Assembly: GCA_946480565.1 (NCBI GenBank)
Contig: CAMLKR010000052.1
Coordinates: 1 to 13,877 of the forward strand
From: an uncultured Arenimonas sp.
GTDB taxonomy: Bacteria; Pseudomonadota; Gammaproteobacteria; Xanthomonadales; Xanthomonadaceae
Direction of reading: 5' to 3'
DNA: 13,877 nt
Made by a program: the position numbers and the translations under genes. Under the pieces are notes generated by a model, which was given only the letters and a program-made list of their open reading frames with translations, had not been told where the DNA came from and did no database searches. Shown here in pieces: positions 6,158 to 13,877 of this stretch. The stretch's first letter is position 1; each line of letters starts with the position of its first letter.

Positions 6158-7264
6158 TCAGGCGTGGGTTTTCCGGTGCGCCTTGGCCGACATCACCATG
6201 CCGAAGCCGGCCAGCAGCGACACCGCCGAGGTGCCGCCGTAGCTCAGCAGCGGCATCGGCACGCCGACCACCGGCAGCAGGCCGGCGACCATGCCGCCGT
6301 TCACCAGCACGTAGACCGAGAAGGTCATGGCCAGTGCACCGGCGAGCAGGCGCGAATAACTGTCGCGCGCCTCGGCGGCGATCCACAGGCAGCGGCCGAC
6401 GATGAACAGGTACAGGGCCAGCAGGGTGATCACGCCGATCCAGCCCCATTCCTCGCTGAGCACCGAGAAGATGAAGTCGGTGGTGTGCTCGGGCAGGAAG
6501 TCCAGGTGCGCCTGGCTTCCCTGCCCCCAGCCCTTGCCGCTGAAGCCGCCGGAACCGATCGCGATCTTGGACTGGATGATGTTCCAGCCGGTGCCCAGCG
6601 GGTCGGACTCGGGATCCATGAAGGTCAGGATGCGGTCGCGCTGGTAGGGCATCAGGAAATGCCAGCCCACCGGCAGCGCGGCGAGCCCCAGCCCCGCGAA
6701 CAGGCCGATGCGCCACCAGGCGATGCCCGCGAGGAACACCGCGAAGGCGCCCGACGCCGCCACCAGCATGCCGGTGCCCAGGTCCGGCTGCAGGATGATC
6801 ATGCCGACCGGCAGGCCGATGATCGCCGCCGAGACCGCCAGCACGCCCCAGCGCGGCGGCAGCGGCACCGAATGCAGGTACCAGGCCAGCATCATCGGCA
6901 CCGACAGCTTCAGCAGTTCGCCCGGCTGCAGGTAGAACACGCCCAGGTTCAGCCACAGGTTGGCGCTGCGGCCGGAGCCGAACACGAACACCAGGGCCAG
7001 CAGCACCAGGCTGCCGCCGTAGGCCAGCGGCGTCCACAGCCGCAGCTTGCCCGGCGGCAGCCGCGAGATCAGCACCATCGCGCCCAGGCCCACGGCGAAA
7101 CGCAGGCCCTGGGACAGCACCAGGCGCGAGTTCTCGCCCGAGGCGCTGGCCAGCACCACCAGGCTGATCAGCATCACGCACAGCAGGGCCAGCAGCAGCG
7201 GCAGGTCCACCTTGTCGAGCAGGCGGAAGCCGAGGTCGCGCAGCCAGCGCAGGAAGGCGATCAT
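6158..7264 (-). CDS. rodA: Rod-shape peptidoglycan glycosyltransferase RodA
   Basis: SEDS-family polytopic membrane enzyme that polymerises lipid II into glycan strands in the elongation complex, working as a pair with PBP2. The 368 residues contain about ten hydrophobic segments. Landmarks are LWLNLGVFYLQPGELLKLS (about 103-121), ILQPDLGTGM (157-166) and the periplasmic loop LPEHTTDFIFSVLSEEWG, whose D263 aligns with the catalytic Asp262 of E. coli RodA. The C-terminal PLLSYGGTSAVSLLAGFG motif is also present. The ATG at 7264 overlaps the mrdA stop (ATGA), so synthesis is probably coupled to its partner. Longer in-frame upstream starts lie inside mrdA and are not credible. FtsW is the main alternative in this family. 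The neighbour mrdA, the lack of fts/mur genes and the RodA-like length favour RodA. Confidence 0.97.
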   Translation of the reverse strand: MIAFLRWLRDLGFRLLDKVDLPLLLALLCVMLISLVVLASASGENSRLVLSQGLRFAVGLGAMVLISRLPPGKLRLWTPLAYGGSLVLLALVFVFGSGRSANLWLNLGVFYLQPGELLKLSVPMMLAWYLHSVPLPPRWGVLAVSAAIIGLPVGMIILQPDLGTGMLVAASGAFAVFLAGIAWWRIGLFAGLGLAALPVGWHFLMPYQRDRILTFMDPESDPLGTGWNIIQSKIAIGSGGFSGKGWGQGSQAHLDFLPEHTTDFIFSVLSEEWGWIGVITLLALYLFIVGRCLWIAAEARDSYSRLLAGALAMTFSVYVLVNGGMVAGLLPVVGVPMPLLSYGGTSAVSLLAGFGMVMSAKAHRKTHA

Positions 7265-9123
7265 CGGGAGGTGTCCTCGGGCGGCGGCAGAAGCCAGGCG
7301 TCGAGGATGCGCCGCGCCACCGGCGCCGCCGCGCCCGAACCCGAGCCGCCGTGTTCGACCAGCACCGCCACCGCGATGGTCGGCTTGTCGGCCGGCGCAT
7401 AGGCGATGAACCAGGCCTGGTGGCGCAGGTGGTAGGGCAGTTTCTTCGGATCCATGCGCTCCAGGCCCTTGCGGCTGGTGCGCTGGGCAGTGCCGGTCTT
7501 GCCGGCCATGCGATAGGTGGCGCCGATCGCCGATACGCGGCCCGAGCCGGTGGGACTGTGCATCACCGCCTCCAGGCCGGCGCGCACGGCGGCGAGGTTG
7601 GCGTCGTCCTTCACCACGCGCACGCCCGGCGGCTGCGGTTCGCTCACCTTGGGCGCGTTGAACCCGGCCTGGCTGGCGCGCACCAGGTGCAGGCGATGGC
7701 GCAGGCCGCCGTTGGCGATCATGGCGGTGGCCTGGGCCAACTGCAGCGGCGTGGTCACCCAGAAGCCCTGGCCGATGCCGACGTTGACGGTGTCGCCTGG
7801 GAACCATTCCTGGTTGAAGCGACGCCGCTTCCAGTCGCGCGACGGGCGCACGCCGGGGATCTCGCCGGCCAGGTCGATGCCGGTCGGCTCGCCGAAGCCG
7901 AGGCGGCCGAAGAAGCGGTCGATGCGGTCGATGCCGAGCTCCACCGCCAGCTTGAAGTAGTAGGTGTTCACCGACTGCGCCAGCGATTCGGTCAGGTTGA
8001 CGTAACCGTGGCCGCCGGGGCGCCAGTCGCGGTAACCGCGAGGCTGGCCGGGAAGGAAGAACTCGCCGGTCGAGAGCACCGTTTCCTCAGGCGTGATCAG
8101 GCCTTCCTCCAGGCCCGCCAGCGCCATGAAGGGCTTGATGGTGGAGCCGGGCGGGAAGCCTCCGAGCACGTTGCGGTTGAACAGCGGCCGCGCCGGCGCC
8201 TGCAGCGCCTGCCAGTCGGTGTGGCTGATGCCGTTGATGAACAGGTTCGGGTCGTAACCCGGCAGGCTGACCATGCCCAGGATCTCGCCGGTGGCCGGGT
8301 CCACCGCCACCGCCGCGCCGTCCTGGCCCTCGAACGCGTCCACCATGGCCTGCTGCAGGCGCGCGTCCACGCTCAGCCACAGGTCGGCGCCGGGTTTGGC
8401 GTCGTGCCGGCGCAGCACGCCGAGCGCCCGGCCCTCGACATTGGTCTCGATCTCTTCGTAGCCGATCTCGCCGCGCAGGCGCGGTTCGTAGTAGCGCTCG
8501 ATGCCGGCCTTGCCGATATGGGTGAGCGCGGCGTTGCGGCTGTCGCCCATCGCCTCCAGGTCGGCCACGTCGACGCGGCCGACGTAGCCGATGATGTGCG
8601 AGAACAGCTCGCCATAGGGGTAGCGCCGGGTCAGGTAGGGCACCACCTCGACGCCCGGGAAGCGGTGCCGGTTCACCGCCAGCCGCGCCAGCTCGCCCTC
8701 GTCCAGCCGCAGCTTGAGCGGGATGGGCCGGAAACCGCGGGTGACGCGGCGGGTGTCGCGGAAGCGCTCCAGGTCCTCCTCGTCCAGGCGCACCAGGGCG
8801 CCGAGGCCCGACAGCGTGGCCTCGAGGTCCTGCACCTGCTCGGGCACGATCTCGAGCCGGTAGGCCGGCACGTTGTCGGCGAGCAGGCGGCCGTTGCGGT
8901 CGTAGATCAGGCCGCGCGCCGGCACGATCGGCCGCGGCTTGATGCGGTTGGCCTCCGAACGCGTCTGGTACTCCTCGTGCTGCAGCACCTGCAGGCGGAA
9001 ATAGCCAGCGGCCAGGCCCAGCACCGCCACCGCGATGCCGAGGAAACCCAGCACCGCGCGGCGCCGGAACTGCTCGGCCTCGGCGTGCAGGTTCTTCAGC
9101 TTCTGCCGGCGCAGCGGTTTCAT
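7261..9123 (-). CDS. mrdA: Penicillin-binding protein 2 (elongation-specific transpeptidase)
   Basis: Class B PBP that cross-links murein during lateral wall growth and activates RodA. The 620-residue protein has a short cytoplasmic tail, one membrane segment (about 24-41), and a pedestal/dimerisation domain with RPIVPARGLIYDRNGRLLADN (about 64-84) and the FPGVEVVPYLTRRYPYGELFSHIIGY block. The transpeptidase domain runs from about 265 to the end. The active-site triad motifs are STIK 327-330 (catalytic Ser327), SVN 384-386 and KTG 542-544. Length is close to E. coli PBP2 (633). It follows mreD after 8 nt and overlaps rodA by 4 nt. FtsI is excluded by the PBP2-type N-terminus and the neighbours. 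The product should be the target of amdinocillin-type beta-lactams, an inference from the family. Confidence 0.97.
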   Translation of the reverse strand: MKPLRRQKLKNLHAEAEQFRRRAVLGFLGIAVAVLGLAAGYFRLQVLQHEEYQTRSEANRIKPRPIVPARGLIYDRNGRLLADNVPAYRLEIVPEQVQDLEATLSGLGALVRLDEEDLERFRDTRRVTRGFRPIPLKLRLDEGELARLAVNRHRFPGVEVVPYLTRRYPYGELFSHIIGYVGRVDVADLEAMGDSRNAALTHIGKAGIERYYEPRLRGEIGYEEIETNVEGRALGVLRRHDAKPGADLWLSVDARLQQAMVDAFEGQDGAAVAVDPATGEILGMVSLPGYDPNLFINGISHTDWQALQAPARPLFNRNVLGGFPPGSTIKPFMALAGLEEGLITPEETVLSTGEFFLPGQPRGYRDWRPGGHGYVNLTESLAQSVNTYYFKLAVELGIDRIDRFFGRLGFGEPTGIDLAGEIPGVRPSRDWKRRRFNQEWFPGDTVNVGIGQGFWVTTPLQLAQATAMIANGGLRHRLHLVRASQAGFNAPKVSEPQPPGVRVVKDDANLAAVRAGLEAVMHSPTGSGRVSAIGATYRMAGKTGTAQRTSRKGLERMDPKKLPYHLRHQAWFIAYAPADKPTIAVAVLVEHGGSGSGAAAPVARRILDAWLLPPPEDTSR

Positions 9124-9131
9124 TCGCGGGC

Positions 9132-9620
9132 TCAGCCGGTGCGCTCGCGCAGGCGCAGGCGCAGCTCGTCCAGCAGCAGGAACAGCCAGGGCCAGAGCGC
9201 GAAACCCAGCACCGGCGACAGCCAGGTGCCCCAGGGCGGCGCACCGTCACCGGCGGCCAGGCGGATGGCGAGCGCGATCAGGCGGTCGTTCAGCAGGAGC
9301 GCGAACACCGCCAGCGCCTGCTGCCACAGCGGGAAGAAACGCAGCCGGGCGCGGAAGCGCTGCACCAGGAAGGCCAGAACCACCAGCCTCATCGCCTGTT
9401 CGCCCAGAAGGGTGCCGGCGACGAGGTCGCCCAGCAGGCCGGCGACGAACGCCGTGCCCAGGCCGACGTGGTCCGGCGCCTCCAGCAGCCAGTAGCAGAG
9501 CAGCATGGCCAGCAGGTAGGGCCGCGCCAGGTCCAGGCCCATCGGCAGCGGCAGCACCAGCACCAGCAGGCCGCAGAACAGGCTGCCGTAGAGCACCCAG
9601 GCGGAGGGCGTGCGGGTCAT
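9132..9620 (-). CDS. mreD: Rod shape-determining protein MreD
   Basis: Small inner-membrane protein linking MreB/MreC to the wall synthases. It has 162 residues, close to the family norm, and five or so hydrophobic segments (near residues 8-26, 31-48, 53-72, 76-89 and 98-122), with a last one at about 134-151 before a charged end (DELRLRLRERTG). The GLLGDLVAGTLLGEQA stretch (61-76) is the most conserved MreD signature. Start at ATG 9620 overlaps the mreC stop (ATGA). Sequence conservation in MreD is generally low, so position between mreC and mrdA adds much of the certainty. Confidence 0.94.
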   Translation of the reverse strand: MTRTPSAWVLYGSLFCGLLVLVLPLPMGLDLARPYLLAMLLCYWLLEAPDHVGLGTAFVAGLLGDLVAGTLLGEQAMRLVVLAFLVQRFRARLRFFPLWQQALAVFALLLNDRLIALAIRLAAGDGAPPWGTWLSPVLGFALWPWLFLLLDELRLRLRERTG

Positions 9621-10588
9621 GGCCGCGGCTCCGGGGCCGCAGCGTCGGGCGGCGTCGTGGCGTCGGCGGCAGGCGCCGAGGCATCGCCGCTTTCGGGCGC
9701 GGCGGACTCCGCGGGCGGCGGCGGCACCGGCGGGCCGATGTCGGCTTCGTCGATGGCGTTGCTGACCAGCAGCACCTCCAGGCCGCGGTCGAGGCGTGCG
9801 GCCGGGCGGGCCTCGGCGACGACGAACAACCGGGTTTCGTCCGGATGCAGGCGCTCGACCGTGCCGACCGGGAAACCGGCCGGGAAACGGCCGCCGATGC
9901 CGGAGGTCACCAGCAGGTCGCCGGTGCGGATGTCGGCGCTCTGCGGGATGTTGGGCAGGGTCAGGCGATCGGTGCGGCCGGTGCCGAAGGCGATGGTGCG
10001 CAGGCCGGAACGGGCGACCTGCACCGGGATGGCGTGTTCGGGGTCGGTGAGCAGCAGCGCGGTGGCGCGGTGCGGCGTCACTTCGATCACCTGGCCGAGC
10101 ACGCCGCCGGCATCGATCATCGCCTGGCCCACCACCACGCCGTCGTCGCTGCCGGCTTCGAGCAGGATGCGCTGGCGCGAGGGGTCGAGATCGATGTCGG
10201 TGATGCCGACCAGCTTGGCGTTGAGCCGGTAGCCGCGGGTGCCGCCCAGCAGGGCGCGCAGCCGCTGGTTTTCTTCGGCGACCGCGGCCAGGCGGTGCAG
10301 GCGGCTGGCGTTGATCTGCAGTTCGCGGCGCAGGGCCTCGTTCTCCTGCTGAAGCTGGCCGCGCGAGGCGATGGCCTCGCCGGCGCCGTCGGCCAGGCGC
10401 CCGGGGGCGGCCGCCAGCCACCACACCGGTTCGGCCAGCACCGACAGATGCTGCCGCGCCTGCGTCCCGAAGCCGCCGCGCTGGTCGGCAACCATCAGCA
10501 GGGTGGCGATGGCCAGGTAGGCCAGCAGCGGCAGGGTGCCGCCGGCACCGTCACTCAGCCGCGCGGCGGGAGAACCGGGATAGGCCAA
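9617..10588 (-). CDS. mreC: Rod shape-determining protein MreC, TTG start
   Basis: Bitopic inner-membrane protein of the Rod complex that forms periplasmic filaments and activates PBP2. The 323 residues comprise a short cytoplasmic part, a membrane segment (about 19-34), a coiled coil (about 72-115, rich in heptad Leu/Glu) and the two six-stranded beta-barrel domains (about 120-275). A Pro/Ala-rich tail of some 40 residues (283-323) ends the protein. The only reasonable start is TTG at 10588: no ATG or GTG lies ahead of the membrane segment, and an in-frame TGA, which is the mreB stop, is four codons upstream of it. GGAG lies about 12 nt before the TTG, a long spacing. Weak initiation may help keep MreC below MreB levels. 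It ends in a 4-nt overlap with mreD. Confidence 0.95.
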   Translation of the reverse strand: MAYPGSPAARLSDGAGGTLPLLAYLAIATLLMVADQRGGFGTQARQHLSVLAEPVWWLAAAPGRLADGAGEAIASRGQLQQENEALRRELQINASRLHRLAAVAEENQRLRALLGGTRGYRLNAKLVGITDIDLDPSRQRILLEAGSDDGVVVGQAMIDAGGVLGQVIEVTPHRATALLLTDPEHAIPVQVARSGLRTIAFGTGRTDRLTLPNIPQSADIRTGDLLVTSGIGGRFPAGFPVGTVERLHPDETRLFVVAEARPAARLDRGLEVLLVSNAIDEADIGPPVPPPPAESAAPESGDASAPAADATTPPDAAAPEPRP

Positions 10589-10597
10589 GGCGGCGGA

Positions 10598-12741
<2,144 letters not shown>

Positions 12742-12754
12742 CCGCGGGAAAAGG

Positions 12755-12790
12755 AACGCCCCGCCGGCCTGCGCCGGCGGGGCGTTTTTT
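12755..12790 (+). terminator. Strong rho-independent terminator, probably bidirectional
   Basis: A perfect 12-bp stem (12757-12768 with 12773-12784, CGCCCCGCCGGC and its complement), a CTGC loop and TTTTTT at 12785-12790, 13 nt past the kinase stop. Flanking A residues extend the stem into the T-run. On the minus strand the same hairpin is followed by TTCCTTTTCC, so it may also terminate the convergent TonB receptor transcript only in part, since that gene's stop codon lies at 12796-12798. Confidence 0.92.
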
Positions 12791-12795
12791 GTTGC

Positions 12796-13877
12796 TCAGA
12801 ACTCCTGCGAGAACTTGATGCCGTAGGTGCGCGGCGGCGCCACCACGGTATAGGCCTGCTCGCCGCAGACCGCCTCGGCGCACTGGGTGAAGCGCGACAG
12901 CTCGGCCCGTTCGTCGAAGACGTTCTTGATGTAGAAGTCCAGGTTCCAGTTGCCCTTGCCCAGGCCCGCCGACAGGTTGAACAGCGAGTAGGCGTCGAGG
13001 TCGCCCAGGATCGCGCTCTCGGCCAGGCGCAGGTCGGTCTTGCGGTCGCCTTCGTGCACCAGGACGCCCTGAACGTAGGCGTCGTAACCGCCCATGTCGA
13101 AGGCGTAACGCGCGGTGGCGTTGCCCTTGAAGCGGGCGGTGATCGGCAATCGGCTGCCGGCCGGGGCTTCCGGGTCCGGACAGTCGGTGACCGGGTTGCC
13201 GCTGGCGTCGGTGAAGCCGCAGTAATTCTCGGTGAGTTCAGCGTCGTAGAACGCCAGGCCGGTGCTGAGCGTGAGGTTGTAGGTGGCGGCCCAGCTCAGG
13301 TCGATCTCGGCGCCGCGGATGCGGGCGTTGTTGGCGTTCTTGATCTCGGTGAGGCCGTTCTGCCCGAGGATGGCGAACTGGAAGTCCTCCCAGTCCTGCT
13401 CGAACACCGCGCCGTTGAAGATCAGGCGGCCGTCGGCCAGCCGCATCTTCCAGCCCAGCTCGACGCTGGTCAGGTAGTCCGACAGATAGGGCAGCAGCGT
13501 GCCGCGCCGGTTGATGCCACCGGGGCGGAAACCTTCGGACCAGGTGCCGTAGACCATGATGTCCTCGTTCACCTGGTAGGACAGGTTGAACCGTCCCAGG
13601 TGGTCGTCCTCCTTGACGTTCTTGTTGAACACCTCGCAGGGGGCGTTCGGGTACGGCGGCAGCGACTGCGAGTTGCAGGCGCCCTCGCCATAGGTCGGAT
13701 TGGAGGAATACCCCTCGGCGAAACCGAAGAAGCCACGCAGGCTGTTGTCGATCTCGTAGAAGCGCATGCCCGCGGTCGCGGTCAGCTTGTCGGTGATGTC
13801 GAAGGAGACTTCGCCGAACAGGGCCTGGTCCTTGTCCTCGCGCTGCTGGCGGGTAAGCCAGATGGTGTCGGGCCAGC
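12796..13877 (-). CDS. TonB-dependent outer-membrane receptor, C-terminal part (5' end beyond window)
   Basis: The last 359 residues of a TonB-dependent receptor, an outer-membrane beta-barrel that imports iron complexes or other scarce nutrients using energy from TonB-ExbB-ExbD. The frame is open to the right edge. An ATG at 13767 lies inside barrel sequence (SFDITDKLTATAGMRFYEID) and is not the start. Alternating beta-strand patterns are clear: RFNLSYQVNEDIMVYGTWSE, EGFRPGGINRRG (a near-universal TBDR motif), SVELGWKMRLADGRLIFNGA and the C-terminal YTVVAPPRTYGIKFSQEF, ending in the Phe recognised by the BAM complex. Pairs of cysteines in predicted extracellular loops may form disulfides. 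The plug domain, TonB box and signal peptide are outside the window, so the substrate is unknown. Unrelated in function to the shape cluster. Confidence 0.93.
   Translation of the reverse strand, partial: WPDTIWLTRQQREDKDQALFGEVSFDITDKLTATAGMRFYEIDNSLRGFFGFAEGYSSNPTYGEGACNSQSLPPYPNAPCEVFNKNVKEDDHLGRFNLSYQVNEDIMVYGTWSEGFRPGGINRRGTLLPYLSDYLTSVELGWKMRLADGRLIFNGAVFEQDWEDFQFAILGQNGLTEIKNANNARIRGAEIDLSWAATYNLTLSTGLAFYDAELTENYCGFTDASGNPVTDCPDPEAPAGSRLPITARFKGNATARYAFDMGGYDAYVQGVLVHEGDRKTDLRLAESAILGDLDAYSLFNLSAGLGKGNWNLDFYIKNVFDERAELSRFTQCAEAVCGEQAYTVVAPPRTYGIKFSQEF

Noticed and set aside
6158..7807. 549-residue version of RodA extending into mrdA
   Set aside because: The added part is an out-of-frame reading of mrdA. 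The ATG at 7264 gives a normal 368-residue RodA and an ATGA overlap.
7351..9495. 714-codon plus-strand open frame opposite mrdA and mreD
   Set aside because: Same pattern of compositionally biased antisense sequence without motifs; the minus-strand gene has full family conservation.

Overview
The window reads as chromosomal DNA from a high-GC gammaproteobacterium, most likely of the Xanthomonadaceae/Lysobacteraceae (Lysobacter-like). This is inferred from the strong GC bias, the gene order mreB-mreC-mreD-mrdA-rodA-mltB-rlpA-dacC followed by ybeD-lipB-lipA, and the close match of the PfkB-family kinase to the adenosine-kinase-like proteins I know from xanthomonads. The species cannot be fixed from the sequence alone.

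From right to left, twelve of the fourteen genes form a leftward (minus-strand) block. At 11635-2822 lies an eight-gene cell-shape and murein cluster: mreB, mreC, mreD, mrdA (PBP2), rodA, mltB, rlpA and dacC (PBP5/6). The genes are tightly packed. Three junctions are 4-nt ATGA overlaps and mreD-mrdA is an 8-nt gap. A plausible sigma70-type promoter lies upstream of mreB (11676-11704), and a strong intrinsic terminator follows dacC (2764-2792). Together these genes encode the Rod elongation complex (MreBCD scaffold, RodA glycosyltransferase, PBP2 transpeptidase) and the enzymes that trim the wall it makes: a lytic transglycosylase, a septal/denuded-glycan lipoprotein and a D,D-carboxypeptidase.

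Beyond the terminator lies a membrane-bound GGDEF diguanylate cyclase (2664-1543), then ybeD (DUF493), lipB and the truncated lipA, which make the lipoate attachment and sulfur insertion pathway. A good -35/-10 pair sits so close to the ybeD start that a leaderless or nearly leaderless transcript is possible.

To the right of mreB, and divergent from it, is a PfkB-family sugar/nucleoside kinase (11803-12741, plus). It ends in a near-perfect 12-bp-stem terminator that is probably shared with the convergent 3' part of a TonB-dependent receptor (minus, runs off the right edge).

No rRNA, tRNA, mobile element, phage gene or CRISPR array was seen, and there is no gene-free stretch longer than about 170 bases. 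This is essentially a housekeeping region, and I found no convincing new multi-gene system. The points most worth checking are the GGDEF gene lying between dacC and ybeD, the possible leaderless ybeD promoter, the same-frame mreB/mreC junction with a TTG start, and an MltB homologue without a lipobox.
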